From assembly GCF_027922165.1 (NCBI RefSeq), contig NZ_BSFD01000002.1, positions 540,874 through 604,873 of the forward strand: a DNA stretch of 64,000 bases, in the 5' to 3' direction. The notes beneath the pieces were generated by a model. The model saw only the letters and a list, made by a program, of their open reading frames with translations. It ran no database searches and was not told the DNA's origin. This DNA is from Brevundimonas intermedia (GTDB lineage: Bacteria > Pseudomonadota > Alphaproteobacteria > Caulobacterales > Caulobacteraceae). This document shows, one piece after another, positions 10,047-17,334 of this stretch. How positions within the stretch are numbered: the first letter of the stretch is position 1; each line of letters begins with the position of its first letter. Made by a program: the position numbers and the translations under genes.

Positions 10047-10247
10047 ATGAAGTTTCAAACTCTCCAGATCGTCGCGGGCCTTGCGGCTGCTGTCGCCTTC
10101 GTCCTGGCCTTCATGGCCGCCGGCGCCGCCCTCGTGTCCGGCCTTTTCATGCTGTTGGGCCTCGCGGCCGTCGCCTGGCTGGCCTACAGCCTGATCAAGG
10201 GCGTTATGCGCCGCGATTCCAAGGCTGAACCACCCGCCCGCGCCTGA
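10047..10247 (+). CDS. Small two-helix membrane protein, hypothetical
   Basis: A 66-residue protein with two predicted membrane helices (about residues 5–28 and 31–52), a short basic stretch (KGVMRRDSK) and a proline-rich tail. I do not recognise the family. No strong ribosome-binding site is visible before the ATG. The hydrophobic pattern is too regular for a chance frame, so a gene is likely. A hairpin with four T residues lies 64 bases downstream. Confidence 0.6.
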   Translation: MKFQTLQIVAGLAAAVAFVLAFMAAGAALVSGLFMLLGLAAVAWLAYSLIKGVMRRDSKAEPPARA

Positions 10248-10273
10248 TTTCCGCCATCGACGCGGGGCAGCTC

Positions 10274-10302
10274 TTGAATTTACGAGTGCGAAACCCTAGT
10301 AT
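10274..10302 (+). promoter_or_regulatory. Probable promoter of greA
   Basis: TTGAAT (10274–10279) and TAGTAT (10297–10302) are separated by 17 bases in an AT-richer stretch before greA. Each hexamer matches four of six bases of the general sigma-70 consensus. Initiation near 10309 would place the following hairpin at the 5' end of the transcript. Confidence 0.4.
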
Positions 10303-10310
10303 TGATGCCC

Positions 10311-10335
10311 GGCCGCGCCCGCCCCGCGGCCTTTT
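10311..10335 (+). terminator. Hairpin plus T4 in the greA leader
   Basis: A 7-bp stem GGCCGCG/CGCGGCC with a 7-base loop is followed by TTTT. It could end transcription from the small membrane-protein gene, or act within the greA leader if the promoter just upstream is real. The next open frame starts at 10393. Confidence 0.5.
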
Positions 10336-10392
10336 GTGTGCCTATTTCGCGTCTTTCCAGTCTCCGGGCGAACCAGAAAAATCACGACACCA

Positions 10393-10866
10393 ATGGAAAA
10401 AGTGCCGATGACGGGCGAGGGCTATCGCGTCCTCGACGATCAACTGAAGCAATTGAAGTCGGTCGAAAGGCCGAGCGTCATCGCGGCCATCTCCGAGGCC
10501 CGCGAACACGGCGACCTGTCTGAAAACGCCGAATACCATGCCGCCAAGGAGCGTCAGGGCTGGATCGAAGGCCAGATCGCCGAGATCGAGGACAAGATCA
10601 GCCGCGCCCAGGTCATCGACGTGTCGAAACTGTCGGGCAGCCAGGTCAAGTTCGGCGCCACCGTCACCGTGGTCGATGAAGACACCGAGGACGAGGCCCG
10701 CTACCAGATCGTCGGCGAACACGAGGCCGATGTGAAGAAGGGCAAGGTCTCCATCGCCTCGCCCATCGCCCGCGCCCTGATCTCCAAGGAGGTCGGCGAC
10801 GTGGTCGAGGTCAACACCCCCGGCGGTGTGAAGGCCTACGAGATCCTCAAGGTCGAGTGGAAATAA
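10393..10866 (+). CDS. greA: Transcription elongation factor GreA
   Basis: GreA enters the secondary channel of stalled RNA polymerase and stimulates cleavage of the backtracked RNA end. The 157-residue product has the normal length. The N-terminal coiled coil (about 1–75) carries the acidic tip [18 protein letters not shown], with the two acidic residues that bring the second metal ion to the polymerase; the C-terminal FKBP-like domain ends in [23 protein letters not shown] chose ATG 10393 over an earlier in-frame ATG (10336) because it gives the family's [11 protein letters not shown] start. It is followed after 5 bases by the ELM1-like gene, so the two probably form an operon. Confidence 0.96.
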   Translation: MEKVPMTGEGYRVLDDQLKQLKSVERPSVIAAISEAREHGDLSENAEYHAAKERQGWIEGQIAEIEDKISRAQVIDVSKLSGSQVKFGATVTVVDEDTEDEARYQIVGEHEADVKKGKVSIASPIARALISKEVGDVVEVNTPGGVKAYEILKVEWK

Positions 10867-10871
10867 GCCGA

Positions 10872-11870
10872 ATGGAGGGGACCGCATCCGCGCGTCCCCT
10901 CTCCATCTGGGTCGTCTCCGACGGCCGCGCCGGCATCGAGAACCAGGCCCTGGGCCTGGCCGAGGCCGTGCAACGCCTGACCCCGGCCGAGATCGTCGTC
11001 AAACGCATTCAATGGCGAAGCCTGTTTGATCGGCTGCCGTCGTCGCTGAAGACGCCGTCGATGCTGGCCTCGACCTCCGACGCCGTAACAGCCCCCCCGC
11101 CCGATATGTGGCCCGATCTCTGGATCGCCACCGGCCGCGCCACCCTGCCCCTGTCCGCCCGCATCAAGGCCTGGAGCGGCGGGCGGACTTTCGTGGTCCA
11201 GACCCAGGACCCGCGCTGGGCCAAGCCCCGCTACGACCTGATCGTCGCCCCGGCCCATGACGGCCTGTCGGGTGACAATGTCTTCGAAATCACCGGCTCG
11301 CCCCACCGCATCACGCCCGATCGGATCGCCGAGGCTGCGCCTGCTTTCGCCGACCGTATCGCCCCCCTGCCCCATCCGCGCGTCGCCGTTCTGGTGGGCG
11401 GTAGATCCAAGGCCTTCGACCTGACCGAGGCCCATGCAGCGGACCTGGCCGACCAGATCGCCGACGCCGTTCGCGCGGCAGGCGGTTCGCTGATGCTGAC
11501 CTTCTCGCGCCGCACGCCCGAGGCGGCCAAGGCCGTCATGACCGCCCGCCTGTCCGACCTGCCCGGCTGGATCTGGGACGGGACCGGCGACAACCCCCTG
11601 TTCGGCTTCCTGCATTTCGCCGACCACATCCTGGTTACCGAGGACAGCGCCAACATGGCCGCCGAGGCCGCGTCCACGGGCAAGCCGGTCCACATCCTGC
11701 CCATGGTTCCACTGAAGTCCGGCGACAAGTTCGCCCGGCTGCACGACGACCTGGCCGAACGCGGCGCCACCCGTCCCTTCGACGGAACGCTGGAGAGTTG
11801 GACCTACGAACCCCTGGCCGAAACCGAGCGGGCCGCGCGGGCGGTGCTTGAGGCGATGGGGACGCGATAG
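10872..11870 (+). CDS. Mitochondrial fission ELM1-like family protein (DUF1022)
   Basis: A 332-residue cytoplasmic protein of the family that includes plant ELM1, common in Alphaproteobacteria and of unproven function there. The layout resembles a two-domain GT-B glycosyltransferase: an N-terminal part with WVVSDGRAGIENQALGLAEA and WIATGRAT, and a C-terminal part with VAVLVGG, LMLTFSRRTPE and ITEDS-type VTEDSANMAAEAASTGKPVH, which resembles a nucleotide-sugar site. I prefer the ATG at 10872, 5 bases after the greA stop; a GTG at 10857 would overlap greA by 10 bases. The coupling to greA is conserved in my memory of Caulobacterales genomes, though not checked. Confidence 0.88.
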   Translation: MEGTASARPLSIWVVSDGRAGIENQALGLAEAVQRLTPAEIVVKRIQWRSLFDRLPSSLKTPSMLASTSDAVTAPPPDMWPDLWIATGRATLPLSARIKAWSGGRTFVVQTQDPRWAKPRYDLIVAPAHDGLSGDNVFEITGSPHRITPDRIAEAAPAFADRIAPLPHPRVAVLVGGRSKAFDLTEAHAADLADQIADAVRAAGGSLMLTFSRRTPEAAKAVMTARLSDLPGWIWDGTGDNPLFGFLHFADHILVTEDSANMAAEAASTGKPVHILPMVPLKSGDKFARLHDDLAERGATRPFDGTLESWTYEPLAETERAARAVLEAMGTR

Positions 11871-11882
11871 CCTGACTACACT

Positions 11883-12009
11883 CCGCTCATCCCGGCGAAA
11901 GCCGGGACCCAGAGCTTTGGGCGTTCAGATATGGGGCGGATTCACCGCTCTTGGTCCAGCGCACTGCCGAGCGAAAGAACTGGGTCCCGGCTTTCGCCGG
12001 GATGAGCGG
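11883..12009. repeat. 30-bp perfect inverted repeat with nested GAAA hairpins
   Basis: The arms 11883–11912 and 11980–12009 are perfect reverse complements over 30 bases, with a 67-base spacer. Each arm also holds its own hairpin, CCCGGC-GAAA-GCCGGG (read in one strand). It fills the gap between two convergent genes. This resembles the dispersed, REP-like elements found in alphaproteobacterial intergenic regions and could serve as a bidirectional terminator. Confidence 0.85.
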
Positions 12010-12020
12010 AACAGGTCTCG

Positions 12021-12317
12021 TCAGTCGCCCCCGCCTCCGCCGTCCCCACCACCGTCGGAGCCGCCGTCGGAGCCACTGTCCTTGGCTCCATGATGATGCG
12101 AGCCCCCTCCGTCAAAAATGACCGGCCCGCCGCCATCCGAACCGTCGCCCTTCTTGGACTTGGGTTTCGCGCTGAGGGCTACGCCCAGTCCAGCGCCGAT
12201 GGCGACGCCCAGACCGATGCCGAGGGCCAGATTGTCCGTGGCCACGCCCAAAGCCACGCCAATCGAAATCCCCACGCCTATGCCGATCGGCAAATAGGCC
12301 GCCTTCTTGTCGCTCAT
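12021..12317 (-). CDS. Glycine-rich small membrane protein, hypothetical
   Basis: A 97-residue protein. Residues about 7–47 are a glycine-zipper-like hydrophobic stretch (GIGVGISIGVALGVATDN and a second similar run) that could form two tight membrane helices. The C-terminal half is low-complexity and rich in Gly, Asp and Ser with a His triplet (GSHHHGAK), ending in GGDGGGGGD. Such tails can bind metal or act as linkers, but I do not recognise a family. ATG 12317 is preceded by GGGAGG at a normal distance and removes an unlikely 12-residue extension. It is divergent from trxB. Confidence 0.65.
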   Translation of the reverse strand: MSDKKAAYLPIGIGVGISIGVALGVATDNLALGIGLGVAIGAGLGVALSAKPKSKKGDGSDGGGPVIFDGGGSHHHGAKDSGSDGGSDGGGDGGGGGD

Positions 12318-12370
12318 CCCTGCCTCCCTTTGCGCCAAAGGCGAGACTAACATCGCGCAAACGGGAATCA

Positions 12371-12386
12371 GCCCCTAAATAGGGGC
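12371..12386 (+). promoter_or_regulatory. Hairpin covering the trxB ribosome-binding site
   Basis: GCCCCT-AAAT-AGGGGC forms a perfect 6-bp stem with a 4-base loop ending one base before the trxB ATG. The 3' arm contains AGGGG, the only candidate Shine–Dalgarno sequence. The CTAAAT loop region also looks like a −10 element, in which case the mRNA would be leaderless and the hairpin meaningless. Confidence 0.35.
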
Positions 12387-12387
12387 C

Positions 12388-13395
12388 ATGACCCAAGCTC
12401 GTACCGTACGCGTCGCTATCATCGGTTCCGGCCCCGCCGGCTGGACCGCCGCCATCTACGCCGCCCGCGCCTCGCTGAACCCCGTCGTCATCGCCGGCCT
12501 CCAGCCCGGCGGCCAGCTGACCATCACCACAGATGTCGAGAACTATCCCGGCTTCGCCGAGACCATCCAGGGTCCATGGCTGATGGAGCAGATGCAGGCG
12601 CAGGCCCTGCACGTCGGGACTGAGGTCATCCACGACATCGTCGTCTCCGCCGACCTGTCGCAACGCCCGTTCCGGCTGAAGCTGGACGGCGGCGAAGAGA
12701 TCCTGGCCGAGACCGTCATCATCTCCACTGGCGCCCAGGCCAAATGGCTGGGCCTGGAGTCAGAGGCCGCCTACCAGGGCTTCGGCGTCTCCGCCTGCGC
12801 CACCTGCGACGGCTTCTTCTATCGCGGCAAGAACGTCGTGGTCGTCGGCGGCGGCAACACCGCCGTCGAAGAGGCGCTGTTCCTGACCAATTTCGCTTCC
12901 AAGGTCACGGTGGTCCACCGCCGCGACGAGTTCCGCGCCGAGAAGATCCTCCAGGACCGCCTGTTCGCCAATCCCAAGGTCGAGGTCATCTGGAACTCGG
13001 CGATCGAGGAAATCGTCGGCGTCGTGGACGGCATGGCCAAGAATGTCACCGGCGTCCGACTGAAGAACGTCGAGGACGGCTCGTCCCAGCACATCCCGGC
13101 CGACGGTGTCTTTATCGCCATCGGCCACGCCCCGTCGTCGGAACTGTTCAAGGGGCAGCTCGAGACCAACTCGGGCGGCTATCTGCGGGTCAAGCCGGGT
13201 ACGGCACAGACCGCGATCGAGGGCGTATGGGCGGCCGGCGACGTCACCGACGACGTCTATCGCCAAGCGGTCACGGCGGCGGGAATGGGCTGTATGGCTG
13301 CGCTTGAGGCCAGCCGCTTCCTCGCCGAGGAAGACCACGCCAAGGCCAACCATCCGATCAGCCACAAGGAAGCAGAGAAGATCGGGGCCTGGTGA
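12388..13395 (+). CDS. trxB: Thioredoxin-disulfide reductase
   Basis: TrxB is the FAD-containing enzyme that passes electrons from NADPH to thioredoxin in the cytoplasm. The 335-residue length is normal. Visible parts: FAD-binding IIGSGPAGWTAAIYAARA, the redox-active pair in SACATCDGFF (C137, C140), the NADPH-binding VVVVGGGNTAVEEALFL with the HRRDEFRAEK loop, and the C-terminal FAD motif GVWAAGDVTDDVYRQAVTAAGMGC. One residue differs from the common form: GPAGWTAA in place of GPAGYTAA, as in many Alphaproteobacteria. It is transcribed away from the glycine-rich gene and towards the response-regulator gene. The identification is secure. Confidence 0.96.
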   Translation: MTQARTVRVAIIGSGPAGWTAAIYAARASLNPVVIAGLQPGGQLTITTDVENYPGFAETIQGPWLMEQMQAQALHVGTEVIHDIVVSADLSQRPFRLKLDGGEEILAETVIISTGAQAKWLGLESEAAYQGFGVSACATCDGFFYRGKNVVVVGGGNTAVEEALFLTNFASKVTVVHRRDEFRAEKILQDRLFANPKVEVIWNSAIEEIVGVVDGMAKNVTGVRLKNVEDGSSQHIPADGVFIAIGHAPSSELFKGQLETNSGGYLRVKPGTAQTAIEGVWAAGDVTDDVYRQAVTAAGMGCMAALEASRFLAEEDHAKANHPISHKEAEKIGAW

Positions 13396-13413
13396 CAGGC
13401 CCCCAGCCGTCGG

Positions 13414-13821
13414 TCAGCCGAACAGCTGCAGGCCCGGCGGCGCATATTGCACCGGCTCGCCCTGGCGACGTCGCAGGGCGTAGTCGATGGCGGTCTGGAC
13501 GGCGCGTTCGTCGGTCGGCTTGGACAGGACGCCGATCGTTCCGGCGACGCCTTCGCGCACCATGCCGGGATTAGCGGTCATGAACAGGACGGTCACGCCC
13601 ATGTCCTGTCCCAGCTCCCGCCCCAAGCCGATCCCCGTAGGGCCGTCCGAAAGATGGATATCGACCAGCGCCAGATCGACGTCGGTCTCGCGCGCCATGT
13701 CCCGCGCCGACTTAGACGTCGCCGCAACCCCTACGACTTCGTGGCCCAGATCTTCCAGGACGAAGCGCAGCTCCATCGCCACAAGGGCTTCGTCTTCGAT
13801 GATGAGGATACGCGCGGTCAT
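13414..13821 (-). CDS. Single-domain response regulator
   Basis: A 135-residue receiver domain with no output domain: MTARILIIEDEALVAMELRF opens it with the acidic pocket, D54 (ALVDIHLSDG) is the expected phosphorylation site, and the conserved lysine lies in VLSKPTDE. It follows the HWE-type kinase by 70 bases on the same strand and is very likely its partner. Single-domain regulators of this type usually pass phosphate or act by protein contact rather than by binding DNA. The chosen ATG removes 44 residues without receiver character. The tail after the domain (RRRQGEPVQYAPPG) is short. Confidence 0.9.
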   Translation of the reverse strand: MTARILIIEDEALVAMELRFVLEDLGHEVVGVAATSKSARDMARETDVDLALVDIHLSDGPTGIGLGRELGQDMGVTVLFMTANPGMVREGVAGTIGVLSKPTDERAVQTAIDYALRRRQGEPVQYAPPGLQLFG

Positions 13822-13891
13822 AAGGGTCTGAACTTGTGTTCGGGAACGGACAGAACGCAGACGGGTCCGAAGGGTTTCAAGCGAGGCCTGA

Positions 13892-15415
13892 TCAAATCGC
13901 CTTTTCCGCTGCTCGACGTCGCGAAAGCGCGGTGGATGGCAAATCCACCACAATCTTCAGGCCTTCAGGCCGCCATTCGCTCACAAACCGGCCGCCCAGC
14001 TGGCCTTCGACCGACAGCAGGGCCAGCGACGACCCGAACCCCGTCTTGGTGGGCGCTCCGTCCAGGACCGGCCCCCCAGTCTCCGTCCAGGTCAGCACGA
14101 ACCGGTCTTCCTCTCCCCGCGTCGTCAACTCGACCCGGCCTCGATCATTGGACAGCGCGCCATACTTGGCCGCGTTGGTCGCCAGCTCATGGAACAGCAG
14201 AGCGACCGATGTGGCGGCCTGGTCGTCGAACACCGCATCATCCCCGGATATGACCACCCGAGCCGCCCCCGCATCGTCCGCATAAGCCCCGAACAAGTCC
14301 GACAGGAAGGCGTGCAGGGTCGTCGGCCCCACCGTCGGCTTCGACGTCTCGGTGTGCGGCCGCACGAACTCATGGGCGCGCGCCAGAGCCGCAATCCGCG
14401 TTCGCAGCGAGGCCGCGAAGGCCTTCGCCTCGGGATATTGCCGCGCCGACAGAGCGACGAGGGCCGTGATCACCGCGAAGATGTTCTTGATCCGGTGGCT
14501 CAGCTCCTGGCTGATCAGCTCCCGGCCCTGCTCCAGCCGCTTCAGTTCGTCAATGTCGGTGCAGGTCCCGAACCACCGCGTAATCTCGCCCTCGTCGTTC
14601 AACACCGCCACCGCCCGGCCCAGCGTCCAGCGATAGACGCCCGAATGATGTTTCAGCCGGTATTCGATCTCATAAGGCTCTCCGGTCTCCAGTGACCGGC
14701 TCCAGCGCTCCCACGCCCGGGCCTGATCATCGGGATGGAACATGTCGTTCCATCCCTCTCCGTCGGTCGAACCCGCAGGCACGCCGGTGAACTCGTACCA
14801 GCGCGCATTGTAATAGTCGTGAAACCCGTCCGGCCGCGTCGACCACACCATCTGCGGCATGGCGTCCGCCAGGACGCGGAACTGCGCCTCCATTTCTTTT
14901 CGCAGACGAAGAACGCGGCGCAGCTCCATGTGGGACATGACCTGACGGGCCATGGTCTCCAACGCCATGACCTGGAGGTCGGTCAGACCCTCCGGCCGGG
15001 GCTTGGTGTCCAGTACGCACAGCGTGCCCAGCGGAAGGCCTTCCGGCGTCTTCAGCAGCCGCCCGGCGTAGAACCGCAGGCCCGCCTCGCCGGTCACCAG
15101 AGGATTGTCGATGAAACGCGGATCCTGCGCCGCATCCGGCACCACCATGCCGTCTTCCTGCAACAGGGCGTGGGCGCAGAAGGACGTGGCCAGAGGCGTC
15201 TCGCGCACACCCAATCCGGTCTCGGCCTTGAACCACTGCCGGTCGGCGTCGATCAGATTGACGACCGCGATAGGGGTTTCGCAGATGCGGGCGATCAGGG
15301 CGACCACGTCATCGAACGCCGCCTCCCTCTCGGTATCCAGAACACCATAGTCCCGAAGGATCGCCAGACGTTCGGACTCGTCCCACCCCGGACTGTCTCT
15401 ATCGGGCACGGTCAA
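13892..15415 (-). CDS. Sensor histidine kinase, GAF–PAS–HWE type
   Basis: A 507-residue cytoplasmic kinase with no membrane segment. Residues about 15–175 form a GAF domain (AVVNLIDADRQWFKAETGL, SFCAHALL), 185–300 a PAS domain of the PAS_3 kind (MVWSTRPDGFHDYYN, with MFHPDD and YRWTLGRAV), and 300–500 the HWE/HisKA_2 transmitter: H307 in QELSHRIKNIF, then the N box LLFHELATNAAKYGALS and the WTE variant of the family's WxE motif. The most upstream start is TTG with GAGGA at a good distance. HWE kinases of this form often act in light or general stress signalling in Alphaproteobacteria; here the signal is unknown. It precedes a single-domain response regulator. Confidence 0.92.
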   Translation of the reverse strand: MTVPDRDSPGWDESERLAILRDYGVLDTEREAAFDDVVALIARICETPIAVVNLIDADRQWFKAETGLGVRETPLATSFCAHALLQEDGMVVPDAAQDPRFIDNPLVTGEAGLRFYAGRLLKTPEGLPLGTLCVLDTKPRPEGLTDLQVMALETMARQVMSHMELRRVLRLRKEMEAQFRVLADAMPQMVWSTRPDGFHDYYNARWYEFTGVPAGSTDGEGWNDMFHPDDQARAWERWSRSLETGEPYEIEYRLKHHSGVYRWTLGRAVAVLNDEGEITRWFGTCTDIDELKRLEQGRELISQELSHRIKNIFAVITALVALSARQYPEAKAFAASLRTRIAALARAHEFVRPHTETSKPTVGPTTLHAFLSDLFGAYADDAGAARVVISGDDAVFDDQAATSVALLFHELATNAAKYGALSNDRGRVELTTRGEEDRFVLTWTETGGPVLDGAPTKTGFGSSLALLSVEGQLGGRFVSEWRPEGLKIVVDLPSTALSRRRAAEKAI

Positions 15416-15500
15416 TCAGGCGTCCTCGTTCGGCCGTCGGTAAAGTCGGTCCATAATGCTTCAACCCGGCGAAGCGTTGCACTAGGGGCCGGCGACCTGA

Positions 15501-16604
15501 TCAATTGGCGGGCCGCCCCACTTCCTCCACCGGCATCGTCGCCACGCCTTCGGGCGCCACGACGACACTGGGCGCAGAGGGAGCCGCCCGTTCGAGGGCT
15601 TGAAGCCGGGCGTTGATCGCGGCCACCTCGTCGTGTGTCGGCAAGCGACGGCCGCCCAGGCTGACCACCCCGACGACCCGCTGCTGTCCATCCACCTCGA
15701 CAGTTTTCATCGGCGTCGCGGCGGCGTCCGGCAGCGGGGCGTCCGGGTCCGCCCCGCCGGTCGCCTGACCGGGTTGAACGCCAGGGCGCGGGCGCGAGAA
15801 CCGCGCCTCGTCGATCACCGGTTCACGGCCCTTGTACTCCGTGCGGAAGGCGGCGGTTTCGCCATAGACACCCTTCCAGCGATAGAAGATGTGAACGCCG
15901 ATCTGGTTCACCTTGGCCACCGACGGCGCCCACCAGGGATCGACATAGTTTGCATGGTAGTGGGTGGCTGTCCCCACCTGCTGGGCCACTTCGCCGTTCA
16001 ACGCCTTCTCCGCCACCTTGCGCGCTCGCTCCCAGGCCCAGGCGACCGGCGCCTGGGACAGCGACCCGTCGCAGGTGAAGCTGAACTGACAGCCGGTGAT
16101 CCGCTCGGCGCCCTCGAACACCACGCCGCAGACGGTCTTGGCATAGTTGGGATCGCGCACCCGGTTCAGCACCACCTGAGCCACCGCCGCCTGACCGGCG
16201 TCCGGCTCAAGCGCCGCCTCGAAATAGACCGCCTGGGTCAGGCAGCGCAGCGCGCGTCGTCGATCCTCGGCGCTCCCCTTGAACACGAATGGGCGTGCGG
16301 GGCGCAGAGCGCCGGTCGCCAGCAAAGACTCGTCAGGCTTGTAGGCCGCCGGCTGCAGGCCCGGGTCGTGGCGTTGGGCCAGGGCCAGCTGAGACGGCGT
16401 CAACCGCCCCTTCACCGCGTCCAGACCCGCGGCGCTCAGATCCCCGCCCGTCACCCGCGCCACCGCCTCGGCCGTGCGATCGACGTCGGGCCGGACGGTC
16501 GATCCCGCCGCCATGGCGACGCCCAGCACGGCGCCGGCGGCCGGCAGAGCCGCCGCCGAGCGCTTCAGCGCCGTCCAGATCGTCTTCCAGTGCGTCAGAG
16601 TCAT
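15501..16604 (-). CDS. SleB-family cell wall hydrolase
   Basis: A 367-residue protein with a hydrophobic N-terminal anchor or signal (AAALPAAGAVLGVAMAAGS) and a SleB-type hydrolase domain at about residues 115–250, recognised by CLTQAVYFEAALEP, QAAVAQVVLNRVRDPNY, VCGVVFEG, CQFSFTCDG and ATHYHANYVDPWW. Related domains cleave peptidoglycan, first described in spore germination but widespread in Proteobacteria, so it probably remodels the wall. The C-terminal third is proline- and alanine-rich and predicted to be disordered. The ATG at 16604 is preferred over an upstream TTG. A paralogue lies at 21433 on the other strand. No partner gene is evident. Confidence 0.87.
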   Translation of the reverse strand: MTLTHWKTIWTALKRSAAALPAAGAVLGVAMAAGSTVRPDVDRTAEAVARVTGGDLSAAGLDAVKGRLTPSQLALAQRHDPGLQPAAYKPDESLLATGALRPARPFVFKGSAEDRRRALRCLTQAVYFEAALEPDAGQAAVAQVVLNRVRDPNYAKTVCGVVFEGAERITGCQFSFTCDGSLSQAPVAWAWERARKVAEKALNGEVAQQVGTATHYHANYVDPWWAPSVAKVNQIGVHIFYRWKGVYGETAAFRTEYKGREPVIDEARFSRPRPGVQPGQATGGADPDAPLPDAAATPMKTVEVDGQQRVVGVVSLGGRRLPTHDEVAAINARLQALERAAPSAPSVVVAPEGVATMPVEEVGRPAN

Positions 16605-16703
16605 TCGGGTCCACAAAAGACGAGGCTCCCGCCAAAGGGAGCCCGCTTCAACGTCGTCATGCCCGCACTTCGGGGCCGTTTTCGGGCGCCGGGAAGACCC
16701 GTG

Positions 16704-16734
16704 TTATCGCCCGCCCGGATCTTATCGCCCGCCC
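16704..16734. repeat. 13-bp tandem direct repeat at the dps 3' end
   Basis: TTATCGCCCGCCC occurs at 16704–16716 and 16722–16734, one copy encoding the last residues and stop of dps and the other just beyond it. It looks like a small local duplication of 18 bases. Confidence 0.8.
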
Positions 16735-17201
16735 AGTGTGGACCGCAGCATCCACGCGAACTTCTCATGCGCGCCCAACCTCTGGGTCAGCAGATCGACG
16801 GTCACGTCATCGCCGTCGCCGTCCGCCACATCCAGGGCGGCGCGCATGGTGGCGATCAGTGTCTCGTGGTCCCGCATCAGCTCGCGCAGCATCTCGGGCG
16901 CTTCCTTCTCCGGATCGCCGTCGCGAATGCTCGTCAGATTGGCGAAGACTCCATAGCCCTGTGGGGCGAACTCGCCCAGCGCCCGGATGCGCTCGGCGAT
17001 GGTGTCCAGCGCCTCCCACTGGTCCCGGTACTGCTGCTCCAGCAGATTGTGCAGGGCGAAGAACTCCGGACCCCGCACGTTCCAGTGATAGCCGTGCGTC
17101 TTCAGATAGACCGCATAGGCGTCGGCCAGCACGCGCGTCAGCTGCTCGGCGACATCGCCGCGCTCGGCCTGGGACAGTCCGGTGTCGATCGTTGCGGTCA
17201 T
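16722..17201 (-). CDS. dps: Dps-family DNA-binding ferritin-like protein
   Basis: Dps dodecamers store iron, remove hydrogen peroxide and protect DNA in starved or oxidised cells. The 159-residue chain carries the intersubunit ferroxidase site: KTHGYHWNVRGPEFFALHNL followed by EQQYRDQWEALDTIAERI, with the His, Asp/His and Glu ligands in place. The N-terminal tail is short and not very basic, so DNA binding may be weak. The gene is divergent from the hybrid kinase gene; a 19-bp palindrome lies 30 bases upstream of its start and is a good candidate operator. The ribosome-binding site is GGAACGA. Confidence 0.93.
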   Translation of the reverse strand: MTATIDTGLSQAERGDVAEQLTRVLADAYAVYLKTHGYHWNVRGPEFFALHNLLEQQYRDQWEALDTIAERIRALGEFAPQGYGVFANLTSIRDGDPEKEAPEMLRELMRDHETLIATMRAALDVADGDGDDVTVDLLTQRLGAHEKFAWMLRSTLGGR

Positions 17202-17231
17202 ATTCGTTCCATCCGTTGATTAGTCTTTACG

Positions 17232-17250
17232 TCGGACAGCCGCTGTCCGA
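17232..17250. promoter_or_regulatory. 19-bp palindrome between dps and the hybrid kinase gene
   Basis: TCGGACAGC-C-GCTGTCCGA is a perfect inverted repeat with 9-bp arms around one central base. It lies 31 bases upstream of dps and 84 bases upstream of the kinase gene, where a shared regulator could act. It does not match the alphaproteobacterial SOS box and I cannot name the binding protein. Confidence 0.6.
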
Positions 17251-17334
17251 GCATGACCGTCAGGAACGCGAATCACGAACAAGCGTTGCATCAACAAGTG
17301 CTGCACAAGATCGGCGCGATGAGGGCGGGGCGGC

